Origin: Nephrocerus scutellatus
Taxonomy: Eukaryota > Arthropoda > Insecta > Diptera > Pipunculidae
Length of the DNA stretch: 64,000 nucleotides
Assembly (NCBI GenBank): GCA_947095585.1
Contig: OX352763.1
Location: 48,750,481-48,814,480, forward strand
Direction of reading: 5' to 3'
Position 1 is the stretch's first letter. Each line of letters opens with the position of its first letter. Both the position numbers and the translations under genes were made by a program. Below, piece by piece: positions 44,501-53,795 of the stretch. The notes below the pieces were generated by a model, which was not told the DNA's origin, ran no database searches, and saw only the letters and a program-made list of their open reading frames with translations.

Positions 44501-44761
44501 TGCAATTATTTTCGTCGATCGTGGTTTGGTCTGGAACTGTCCCCGCTTTTTGATGAAATCCTCACTAGCAAAACTTCGTGTTGCCCCCGTGTCTATGGTT
44601 GCGATCGCCGGTGTACCGTTGAGGGTTACATGCGCGTATACCCGGCTCGCGTCTTGCTTGAGAAATCCTACTGTCTTCGAGGCATCGGTGTCCGAGGTCC
44701 GGATGTGCCCCGCTCGTTCCGGTCCCCTCTTTCGTTTCCCGCGTTTAACCTGCAACAGTCT
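41540..44761 (-). CDS. Pol polyprotein of U copy 2
   Basis: Same length and domains as copy 1 and fully open. Differences seen by eye are few (for example MVRIIEDEG versus MVRNIEDEG and FTAFAVPG versus FTAFTVPG) and do not touch catalytic motifs. The frame opens at 44761 and overlaps Gag by the same distance. Confidence 0.95.
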   Translation of the reverse strand, partial: RLLQVKRGKRKRGPERAGHIRTSDTDASKTVGFLKQDASRVYAHVTLNGTPAIATIDTGATRSFASEDFIKKRGQFQTKPRSTKIIARMADGTPREIHNCIDVEVKLGTARCQTFFLVLPGAIDDVLLGMDCLAQLGLVMSCGGSSLSLDNTSGSRFQEGVTKLTMVRIIEDEGELIKSFLDEELPKFERLQGTTVIASHKIILSDDRPVKQRYFPKNPAMQGIINAEVDELLSKGCIEPSHSPYSAPIVLVRKKTGKWRLCIDYRQLNSKSVPDAYPLPRINHILDKLRNANYISSLDLKNGYWQIPMHEGSKQFTAFAVPGRGLFQWRVMPFGLHSAPATFQRALDQVIGSEMEPHAFAYLDDIIVVGNTLEHHMQNLREVFRRLRAANLKINLEKCEFFKKELKYLGHVVSEEGIHTDPEKVAAIRELQPPKNVRELRRCLGIASWYRRFVPEFSNVVHPLTRLLKKGKHWKWTEQEQEAFDKLKLRLTEAPVLACPDFTQKFTLQTDASDYGLGAVLTQEVNGHEKVIAYASRHLNKAEINYSPTEKECLAIVWGIRKMRPYLEGYRFSVITDHLSLKWLNSIESPAGRIARWALELQQYSFDIQYRRGKLNVIADALSRQPLEVFARVADAPPERQECGWIKRKIAEALEKPEKFPDYAMQNGQLYRHIHRQAGDDDCAPWKLCVPTHCRDRVMRENHDDATAGHMGVRKTTERVCGRYYWPGMFRDIRRHVNKCQVCQRFKPGQQHPAGKMLTQVPEEPWSILCADFMGPFPRSKHGNTMLLVFFDKFSKWTELIPLRTATAEGVQKAFRERILARFGIPKVLVTDNGTQFTARGFQRFMREMGIRQQFTAPYTPQENPTERTNRTVKMIIAQLLGADQRLWDEKLPEIMLAINTAKSETTGFSPAFLLQGREPRLPKTLYDEVTPATVTMETTVTPTNKASRLQEVFQIVRHNMERAAQDQARHYNLRRRPWAPSIGQMVWVRQHHLSKASENFNAKLAPKYEGPYRIESFKSPVILVLTKEGERKERTAHVSDVKIYHDIPPSHHEQKKCMIEAMEKVSKARNQK

Positions 44762-45834
44762 TTAGTGCGAACATTTCTCCGGCCACATTCCCAGCAAAAA
44801 AGTCGCGTCTCGAATCTGCAACCTCTGTGGAAATGCCCCTGTTGACCACATCGGCGGCATGCCGTTCGTGGGTCAGTGAGAAACTCGGCGTCTGGTGTAA
44901 TTCCACAGTGTATCGGCTGTGGGCTGCGTCTGTGTGTGACCGCAACCGGGTCTTTGTTTCCCCGAATCCTCTCGAAGTCCTCGGCCATTTCTATCAGCTC
45001 CTCCAGGTGATGGAAATCTCTACGGCGTATGTATAGCTGGTACTCCTGCAGGGCGTTCTCGAATATGCGATCTAGCCGTTGTTCCTCGGTGTAGTTGGCG
45101 TGACGCATCAGTGTTTGGAGGGCGAGGACGAAGTCTTTGAAACACTCGCGAGGTTTTTGGTGCCGTTGTCGGATGTCGTCTTCTAATCGTTCTAGATAAC
45201 GGTTCGGGAGAAAGAATTTCATAAAGTCCTTTTTGAAATCGCTCCATCGCTGCCACTGTCGGTTGTTGTTCCTGTACCAAGCAAGCGCACGATCGCGTAA
45301 CAGCTCAGGCATTGTTCGAGGCAAGAAGTCCTTTTCCAGATTATAAACGTCAGCCAGCTCCTCCACGCGTTCAACAAATGCGAGCGATTCCTTTCCGCCG
45401 TCGAATTTTACTGACCACTTTCTCACTTGGTCGATGAGTGCAGGGTATTGGGATGTACGTTCATTCGAAATAACTTTTGTTTGACTCTCGCTGGATGGCT
45501 TTGGTACTTCTAAGCACGCTGGTCCCGTTAGCGGTGGGATCGGCGATGTACGTTCGTTTGGGGCGATTTTTATTTGACTCCCCCTTGATGACTTCGGTAT
45601 TTCTAGACACGCTGGTCCCGTTATAGGTGAGATCGGCGGAGGGGTTCGCGCGCCACGTACCTCTAGTTCCTTCAGGCGGGCTATCTGATCTTCTGTAAGG
45701 CTTTCGCTGTTGATGAGAGCCGAAAACCGTTTACGCAATTCCTCAACAGTACCACTTGCTTCCAAGCCGAATTCTTCCGCAAGTACCGCAAGTTCTCCCT
45801 TTTTCAGCTCGTAGACCCAACTTGTTTTTACCAT
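44668..45834 (-). CDS. Gag of U copy 2, with SAP-like N-terminus
   Basis: 388 residues from ATG 45834; differs from copy 1 at a few positions (LEVRGAR for LEVSGAR, NAGNERG for NAGNARG). The SAP-like segment, capsid-like domain and zinc knuckles are intact. Confidence 0.9.
   Translation of the reverse strand: MVKTSWVYELKKGELAVLAEEFGLEASGTVEELRKRFSALINSESLTEDQIARLKELEVRGARTPPPISPITGPACLEIPKSSRGSQIKIAPNERTSPIPPLTGPACLEVPKPSSESQTKVISNERTSQYPALIDQVRKWSVKFDGGKESLAFVERVEELADVYNLEKDFLPRTMPELLRDRALAWYRNNNRQWQRWSDFKKDFMKFFLPNRYLERLEDDIRQRHQKPRECFKDFVLALQTLMRHANYTEEQRLDRIFENALQEYQLYIRRRDFHHLEELIEMAEDFERIRGNKDPVAVTHRRSPQPIHCGITPDAEFLTDPRTACRRCGQQGHFHRGCRFETRLFCWECGRRNVRTKDCCRLNAGNERGDRNERGTSGPRTPMPRRQ
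44743..44749 (-). promoter_or_regulatory. Probable -1 frameshift site of U gag-pol (copy 2)
   Basis: GTTAAAC in the same register as in copy 1. One base differs 20 or so bases downstream (CGAAAGAGGGG versus CGCAAGAGGGG), which would be informative for any stimulatory stem. Confidence 0.7.
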
Positions 45835-45994
45835 TTTGGGGTATTCCTTGCCAGATTTTCCTTAAGTTTTACACTCTCTGCCGTCGATTTAGATTATTTT
45901 TTTTTTCTTATTATACTGCCTATTATTAAGTTATATGTTATTTTTGTTTTTTTTTTTTGTAAAACTTGACTTGGGTTTTTTTTTCTTTAACGGA

Positions 45995-46012
45995 GTCCCT
46001 GCTCGGGCGCCA
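45995..46012 (-). other. U primer-binding site (copy 2)
   Basis: Same 18-mer as copy 1, two bases from LTR-c. This is the site the dimer would use for a full-length transcript from LTR-c. Confidence 0.8.
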
Positions 46013-46014
46013 TT

Positions 46015-47571
46015 TGTAACGAGGTAAATGCCGGGGTACGCTCGCCGGCGTCCAGGGTCGTTTGCCTATTAACTAATAAGCCGTTGTTTTCGTTACAAAA
46101 TTTTTCTTTATTGACTCCGTAAAATTTGGTTGAATATTTAGATTATAATGATTAAATTGATCTCCTTTTTGATTTGATTTACTTTGTTTTGCCTGGTTTC
46201 GCTTTGGGGTTTCTCCTTGTTCTTCTGCCGTCACACCTAGTTTTGCTTCGGGGTTTCTCCTTGTCGTTCGTTGGCCGCTGACTCGGGTCTCGTAATGACG
46301 TGGTACTGGCAAGAACTTTGATTCGCACTTCAGGCGCCTTTAAGGGGAATTGGTCCCTACGGGATTTAGTCGGAAGGAGCAGGTCTTTCACCACTCGCTT
46401 CCCGCTAAATGGGAAAACTAGGCCCTACGAGAGATCGAAACTCAAGATGGAGTCCTATAAGGCCCGCCAGAGTCCTGAGTTCGAAGGGTTTCTGCCTAGC
46501 AGAGGGGAATCTCTCCCTATCGAGGTTTTCCAAAGTCTCGAGATGGAGTCCTATAAGGCCCGCCAGAGTCTCAAGACAAAGAAAGGGGTTTCTGAACTAG
46601 ATTTAATAGGGAGAAGCAGATCTTTCACTGTTCGCTCTCTACTAAATGGGAAAACTCGGCCCTACGAGAGATCGAAACTCAAGATGGAGTCCTATAAGGC
46701 CCGCCAGAGTCCAGAGTTCGAAAGGTTTCTATCTAGCAAAGGGGAATCTCTCCCTATCGAGGTTTTCAAAGTCTCGAGATGGAGTCCTATAAGGCCCGCC
46801 AGAGTCTCAAGACAAAGAAAGGGGATTCTAGACTAGCACTACTATTGGGAAATTTGGCTCACCTGATTCCAGCGCCGACCAACGTTAATTGTCCTGTACC
46901 ACGCCTTTAAAATTCCTCCGTCATTAGCTTCGTGGGTAGTTCTCATTTAATTATGTTGTTCGGGTGTCTCGCTTGCGGTAAATGTCCGGTAGTTGTCGAT
47001 GCGGCTGATATCTCCTCAAGGCGTTTAAATTTTTCACTGTTCACTTACCGTCTCTGGTGTCCCACTGTTGAAGTGAACAGTCTCACTGATGCAGACAAAA
47101 AGAGACCAATTCTTCATGTGTTTCACCTTTTATAACCTTTGCCTCTAGGTTGGCTTTGCATCTTTGTGGGCTTGTGGCGTTGTAGTTCTCTCATCTCTCT
47201 CGTGTTGTTGGTGGTTTTCTCTTGTAACAGACCGCTTGGGTTTTTTCCATTTGGCATTTGCTCACCTCCGTTACTTCGTACATACTTGTTTGCATGCACG
47301 TGTTGTGTTGCTACGCTGTGTTTATTTGCATGCAGGCGCTGTGTTGCTATGCTGTATCGTTTGCATGCATGCTTTGGTTAGCGCTTGTTGATTTTTTCTT
47401 CGTGCGTGCGTGCCCTGCTGTACTTGTTTGTACGCACGTGTTGTGTTGCTACGCTGGGCTTTTTGCATGTATTTTATCTCCGTGCGTGCACAGTGAGTGT
47501 AACGAAATTGTTGTTAGTGCGTGCAGTGGGTTGTTAGACGAAAATTGGTCATTAAAATTTTCGTCGTTACA
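46015..47571 (-). mobile_element. U LTR-c (5' LTR of the dimer)
   Basis: 1557 bases, matching LTR-a. The visible difference is ACTTCGTAC here versus ACATCGTAC at about 31922. The outer target duplication AGTT follows at 47572-47575. Confidence 0.88.
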
Positions 47572-48531
47572 AGTTTGCTATGGAACTGTCGCCTTTTCGG
47601 AGTGTATGATCAATCCACTGCCACTTCCGTCGTTGGATGGTTGTGCCTATTGGTTCCTGACCCGTTCTCTGGTAAAGATGTTCGTTAGAGATACGATTAG
47701 GCCAGAAAACCCTTAAGATGTTCCGTAGGCACCTAGTTACGAATGTTTGTAATCTTTTTGTGATAGTAGCGGTCACCTTCCAAGTGCTGCACCCATACAA
47801 CAGCACAGATTCAACATTTGAGCGGAACAGTCGCAGCTTGTTTTTTAAGCTGATCGCATTGCTTCGCCATATCATGGACATCATTCCAAAAACCGATTTT
47901 GCTTTGCCGATTCGGTTGACAATGTCCTGTTCGGTTCCACCTTCGGTCGAGACAATAGGGTTGTTGTTGCTATGTTGTAATAGGCATGCTCGTTTGCTCG
48001 GCTCGTCTATTAGTGTGCTGTTCGCTATGTCGCTCTTTTGTTGTTGCTGCTTTTTATCAGCGTTCGATCGTGATAGGTTGGGTTTGGTGAACCCTGTCGG
48101 CTATGTGTGTGGTGATCTGCTCTTTCTCACACTTGGAGGATAGTGGTTGGCCGCATTTGCCACTATCTGTATGGTTTGCCGACTTCAGTGACTTAGTTAT
48201 GACTCCTCCTCAGTGTTCTGCTCTCCCATGCGAGTGCAGAGTCGGTGGTTCTCAGTCTCTCTCCCCCTCTTAATAGAGGTTTCGTACATTAAGAGTTTTG
48301 CGTGGAGAAATGTTCGAAAGTTGCAAAACGAAGGGAAATACACAAACGGCGAAATCAAAATTGTTCTCACTCTATTAGTGAGAGCTGGGCGGCAAGTGAT
48401 CTTTCGCCTGTGACTAATAATAGTCACACTTGCGGCCACAATATTTGGTACAGGTTGTATAAAAAATGAAAAAAGTTTTAAATTTGTGTGGGAGAAATTC
48501 GTCCCACGCTTTGACGAATTTGTTCCTCACA
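47572..48531 (-). mobile_element. F1 LTR2, second part
   Basis: Resumes after U with AGTTTGCTATGG and ends CTCACA at 48531, followed by the unit 2 polypurine tract (48532-48541). It contains the rest of the RTE-like insert (to about 47960), which is open in the same frame as in LTR3 once U is ignored. Confidence 0.82.
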
Positions 48532-48718
48532 CTCCTCCGTTGCTTGGGTACACATCCACCTTCCCTTCCTGATAACTGGGACCTGGAAACGAACGCCCTC
48601 CTCGAAGTGAACGGACCGAAGCCGTCGCCAATTTTCCGTAGCAACGCGGCTCCTCTCTATATTGATTCTCTTTGTGACTGGGGTGACAATAGCCGGTGAT
48701 AAGTGGTTTGGGGTTCCA

Positions 48719-48990
48719 GATGGCTGTGACGGCTGTAACGGCTGTGGCGACTGTGACGTCTGTGACGTCTGTGATGACTGTGGCGACTGTGGCGACTGTG
48801 GCGACTATGGCGACTGTGACTACTGCGGCGACTGTGATGACTGCGGCGACTGTGATGACTGTGACGACTGTGATGACTGTGACGACTGTGACGACTGTGA
48901 CGATTGTGACGACTACGGTGACTGTGGTGACTGTGACGAAGGTGACGACTGTGACGACTGCGGCGACTGCGGCGACTGTGATGACTGACG
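48719..48990 (-). repeat. 9-bp minisatellite in F1 unit 2
   Basis: About 30 units of GACTGTGAC type; same composition and unit order as in unit 3. Confidence 0.85.
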
Positions 48991-49252
48991 ACCGTGACAA
49001 GCACGGATGGAAGTTCTAACTGGAGTAGGTTCAAACGGATGTGGTAACACTTGAAGGTAGCGATGTATCACGTCAATTTCAGTATTGTGCTGGTTTGGGT
49101 AAAGGTAACTTTCGTTAACTTTTGTGCTTGTGATAACTTTAGACCGTGGTGTCTCTGCGAATGTAATGGCTTCTGTGACGTTTGGTGAGTGCAAATGTTT
49201 TTGGTGACATCGACGTCTTCTGCTTGACTAATGACGACTGTGACTTTAGTGG

Positions 49253-50737
49253 CTACTGCATCTTTGAAAATTGTGGTTGCTTTGGTTCTCGGAGTATGTT
49301 GCAAGTCCGAAGTTTAACCGGCCGTGCTGGCCTAGTTTGGAGTGTTATACACTCACCTCCGAAGCTTAAAGTGGCTCTGGACCTTGTAAGAAAGTCCATT
49401 CCCAGTGTGAGATCATCAGTGGTGGTCGGTAATACCAGCAGGCGCATTAAGCATGAGGACTTCCCGAAGCGAACGTTGACGTTCAACTCTTCGCGGAATC
49501 TCGACTGACTCCCGTTGGCCATTTGAACTGGGATGTGCACAGGGGTTGTGTTGTCCAAATTTCGGAGTCTCTCAGCCAAAAGATCGCTCACGAAACTGCG
49601 GTATGCGCCGGTATCGATGCTGGCCTGAACGGTTTCGCGGCCGATGATGATGCGAGCGAGAAGTCGATTTTGGTCATGGATCAGAGCTGTCTTCTTGTTG
49701 GACTGGAGCAAATGACGCTGCTCAACGTGTGAAATACATTGACGGCAGCAGTCGATTGTCCCGATACTCCGTTGGCCACAATTCAAACAGAAAATCACAC
49801 GTGAATTAGCACACTCATGTTGAAAGTGACCTTCCTGTCGGCCCCAACGACAAGTCGTTCGGGGATTGTATAGTGCTTCTTCAGGCTGACTCACCATGCA
49901 ATGCCTTTCTTGTGGACTTCTTCGAGATGTCGTCGTTATGCTGTCCTGGTTCTCCTGAATGCTTTCGTAGTCCTCTGCTAGCCCAATGAGTTCTTTGAGA
50001 TTGTGAAAGTCCCTTCTTCGGATATAGAGTTGGTATTCTCGCCGGCAATCCCGAAAAATTCTTTCGATTTGTTGCATCTCTGTGTAATTTGCATGTCTCA
50101 TGAGATTCTGCATTACAATTACCAAATCCTTAAAAATTTCCTTTGGTTTTTGGTGGCGTTGGCGAATTTTGTCGTCCAAGTGTTCCCAGTACCTGGTGGG
50201 CAGGAAGAACTGTAAAAAGTCTGCTGTAAACGCTTTCCAACTTTCCCATTTTTGGTTATTGTTGCGGAACCACAGCAAAGCACGGTCCCTGTTTACGCAG
50301 TAGGCGTCAGCGAGTTCTTCCAGCCTTTCAATGAACTGAAGAGGTTCCTTCCCTCCATCGTACCTTACCGACCATTTCCTGACTTGGTCCACTATCTGGG
50401 CGTATGATATAGCTGCCTTATCGGCCCTATTTCGGGTTGGAGCCACTTCGGGTGGTATCGGCATTGCTGCTCTGATGGCTGCCTTTGGATCGTCGCGTCC
50501 TCTAGCTTCCGATGGGTCCAAAGTTAATAGGGGCAATGTCGATGGGCTGCGTCTGTGTTTCTCCTCTAATTCGCTTAAGCGTGTTTCGTCCTCATACGTG
50601 ACGTCTCGTCCTGAGACGTAGTTGGAAAATATTTTCCTCTACTCTTCTAGTGTGCCGCTGTCGTCTAGTCTGAACTCGCCCATGTAATTCTTCAGCTCCT
50701 CTTTCGACAACGTATATATCCAGCTGGTCTTAACCAT
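49253..50737 (-). CDS. F1 unit 2 Gag-protease
   Basis: The frame runs from ATG 50737 (MVKTSWIYTLSKEELK) to the stop at 49253 with one interruption, a TAG at 50641-50639 (codon 33) inside the SAP-like N-terminus. Downstream it is open for over 420 residues: capsid-like domain, degenerate first knuckle (CRWG), second cluster changed to CLNC, retropepsin DTGAYRSF and LGMDF. Compared with F2 and U the segment before RDRALLWF is about 13 residues shorter. If the TAG is not read through, translation could begin at MPIPPEVAP. Confidence 0.78.
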
Positions 50738-50800
50738 ATTGGTTTTGTGCTGGTATTATTTGATGATTGATATGGTAGTGTATTTTTATTAAATTCCAGG

Positions 50801-50818
50801 GTCCCTGCTCGGGCGCCA
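50801..50818 (-). other. F1 unit 2 primer-binding site
   Basis: Sense TGGCGCCCGAGCAGGGAC two bases from LTR3, identical to U and F2. Confidence 0.8.
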
Positions 50819-50820
50819 AT

Positions 50821-53074
50821 TGTAACGAGGTTTTCCCAGCCGGGGTAAAACTCAGTGTGACCAGGGTTCTTCGTTTATAAGGTCGTTACAATAAAAAGAA
50901 TTTATTTGTTTGGTTTTATTTTCTTCTTTCAGTTAAAAATGATTTATTTGTGTAAATTAAAGTGTAATGCTTATGATATCCGGTCGTACCCTCGGTGGCG
51001 GTGTGCATGTGCTGGCGAAGCGTAGTACCGGGGCGTTCTGTATTGACTATGTGGATGGTGAGCGCCCTTTGGTTGTACCCCTTAGGTTGTAATATCAATG
51101 TTCGCTGAGACTTAGCGTGAAGCGTTTGGACGTAATGGCAAGGGTATCTCTCTTAAACCATTAATGCGACGAATGTGAAAGTCTAGCGTGCATCTTTTGT
51201 ACGTAATGGCAAGGGTATCTCTCTTAAACCATTAATGCGAGGAATATGATAAGTCTAGCGTGCAGCTTTTGTACGTAATGGCAAGGGTATCTCTCTTAAA
51301 CCATTAATGCGAGGAAATACTAGACGAGTTGCTAGTAGTAAGAATCACGGGGAAGGAAAGAGGCAGATTGTCGGAATTTCCTGCCCTTTTATACGTTTTG
51401 AATCGGGTGGAAAAGTCCTGTTATCCCTGAACCGTGGGACGATTGATGTTGTTTGCCTCCCACGGTCGGTCCGAGATCCCGTTGTTGCTATGCTCATTTT
51501 GTTTTGTGGTTCCGTTAAATCATCCGATTTTGTGTTGGCTTGTCCAGCTCTGTACATGTTTTTTGTTGTATTCCTGCGTTGCAGAAATCAAAACATAATT
51601 TGGGTTTTAGCTTTGCTTGTCAGTGTGCTGTTGTTCTGCTCATCGTGTTGTTTGTTGTTGTTGTGTCTTGGTACGAAAATATTTTGCAATATGCAAATTC
51701 ATTTGGTTTGAGTTGTTTTGGCTCAGCTCTGTGTGTTGGTTTTGTTGTTATTCGGCAGCGTTTTCGGGTTGTTGTTGCTGTGTTGTTCGGTATGTCGCTC
51801 CTTTGTTGTTGGTACTTTTCGGGTGTTGTAATAGGCATGCTCGTTTGGTTGGTGTTGCTTGGCTTCTATGATTTTGATGTTGTTCGGCTGCGTGTTTCGG
51901 GTTGTTGTTCTTTATGTCCTGTATCCCCTTGTGGGTCCTAGGGCCTCTACTACGCCTACGCGCCATCGCGTGCGGTTCCTGGCAATAAGCTTCAGCTCTC
52001 TCCAACTCTTCCCCAATTGCCGTGCCTCCTCTTCAACTGTTCTGCGCCATGTATTTCTCGGACGACCCGTTCTTCTACCATCCTGAGATAACGGGTTCCA
52101 TTGCATTGCGTAGTTTGCTATGGAACTGTCGCCTTTTCGGAGTGTATGATCAATCCACTGCCACTTCCGTCGTTGGATGGTTGTGCCTATTGGTTCCTGA
52201 CCCGTTCTCTGGTAAAGATGTTCGTTAGAGATACGATTAGGCCAGAAAACCCTTAAGATGTTCCGTAGGCACCTATTTACGAATGTTTGTAATCTTTTTG
52301 TGATAGTAGCGGTCACCTTCCAAGTGCTGCACCCATACAACAGCACAGATTCAACATTTGAGCGGAACAGTCGCAGCTTGTTTTTTAAGCTGATCGCATT
52401 GCTTCGCCATATCATGGACATCATTCAAAAAACCGATTTTGCTTTGCCGATTCGGTTGACAATGTCCTGTTCGGTTCCACCTTCGGTCGAGACAATAGGG
52501 TTGTTGTTGCTATGTTGTAATAGGCATGCTCGTTTGCTCGGCTCGTCTATTAGTGTGCTGTTCGCTATGTCGCTCTTTTGTTGTTGCTGCTTTTTATCAG
52601 CGTTCGATCGTGATAGGTTGGGTTTGGTGAACCCTGTCGGCTATGTGTGTGGTGATCTGCTCTTTCTCACACTTGGAGGATAGTGGTTGGCCGCATTTGC
52701 CACTATCTGTATGGTTTGCCGACTTCAGTGACTTAGTTATGACTCCTCCTCAGTGTTCTGCTCTCCCATGCGAGTGCAGAGTCGGTGGTTCTCAGTCTCT
52801 CTCCCCCCCCTCTTAATAGAGGTTTCGTACATTAAGAGTTTTGCGTGGAGAAATGTTCGAAAGTTGCAAAACGAAGGGAAATACACAAACGGCGAAATCA
52901 AAATTGTTCTCACTCTATTAGTGAGAGCTGGGCGGCAAGTGATCTTTCGCCTGTGACTAATAATAGTCACACTTGCGGCCACAATATTTGGTACAGGTTG
53001 TATAAAAAATGAAAAAAGTTTTAAATTTGTGTGGGAGAAATTCGTCCCACGCTTTGACGAATTTGTTCCTCACA
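50821..53074 (-). mobile_element. F1 LTR3
   Basis: Complete 2254-base LTR: three 71-bp units, TATA box at 51393-51386, RTE-like insert, U3 end CTCACA at 53074, then the PPT. Compared with LTR2 it carries a longer C run (CTCCCCCCCCTC at about 52801). Confidence 0.87.
51912..52500 (-). pseudogene. RTE-like reverse-transcriptase tail in F1 LTR3
   Basis: 170 open residues (52424-51912) plus an upstream frame-shifted segment. Same motifs as in LTR1; residues differ at a few positions (LKNKLRLF for LNTKLRLF, QWIDHTLRK for QWIGHTLRK). Confidence 0.75.
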
Positions 53075-53261
53075 CTCCTCCGTTGCTTGGGTACACATCC
53101 ACCTTCCCTTCCTGATAACTGGGACCTGGAAACGAACGCCCTCCTCGAAGTGAACGGACCGAAGCCGTCGCCAATTTTCCGTAGCAACGCGGCTCCTCTC
53201 TATATTGATTCTCTTTGTGACTGGGGTGACAATAGCCGGTGATAAGTGGTTTGGGGTTCCA

Positions 53262-53533
53262 GATGGCTGTGACGGCTGTAACGGCTGTGGCGACTGTGAC
53301 GTCTGTGACGTCTGTGATGACTGTGGCGACTGTGGCGACTGTGGCGACTATGGCGACTGTGACTACTGCGGCGACTGTGATGACTGCGGCGACTGTGATG
53401 ACTGTGACGACTGTGATGACTGTGACGACTGTGACGACTGTGACGATTGTGACGACTACGGTGACTGTGGTGACTGTGACGAAGGTGACGACTGTGACGA
53501 CTGCGGCGACTGCGGCGACTGTGATGACTGACG
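53262..53533 (-). repeat. 9-bp minisatellite in F1 unit 3
   Basis: Matches the unit 2 array in length and order, which supports recent duplication of units 2 and 3 from one another. Confidence 0.85.
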
Positions 53534-53795
53534 ACCGTGACAAGCACGGATGGAAGTTCTAACTGGAGTAGGTTCAAACGGATGTGGTAACACTTGAAGG
53601 TAGCGATGTATCACGTCAATTTCAGTATTGTGCTGGTTTGGGTAAAGGTAACTTTCGTTAACTTTTGTGCTTGTGATAACTTTAGACCGTGGTGTCTCTG
53701 CGAATGTAATGGCTTCTGTGACGTTTGGTGAGTGCAAATGTTTTTGGTGACATCGACGTCTTCTGCTTGACTAATGACGACTGTGACTTTAGTGG

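Larger units (their letters stand above)
30663..47571 (-). mobile_element. Tandem dimer of Ty3/gypsy element U carrying a Ulp1/SENP-like protease
   Basis: Structure on the plus strand: LTR-a, internal 1, LTR-b, internal 2, LTR-c. The 4-bp target duplication AGTT lies at 30659-30662 and 47572-47575. Each internal region encodes, in sense order, Gag, Pol by -1 frameshift, and a C48-type cysteine protease. Both copies have all three frames open. The two outer LTRs are each 1557 bases and I found one substitution between them. LTR-b (1578 bases) differs at about ten places, including a 22-base duplication. This fits recombination of a second element genome into a resident copy, or integration of a dimer. 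Confidence 0.92.
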
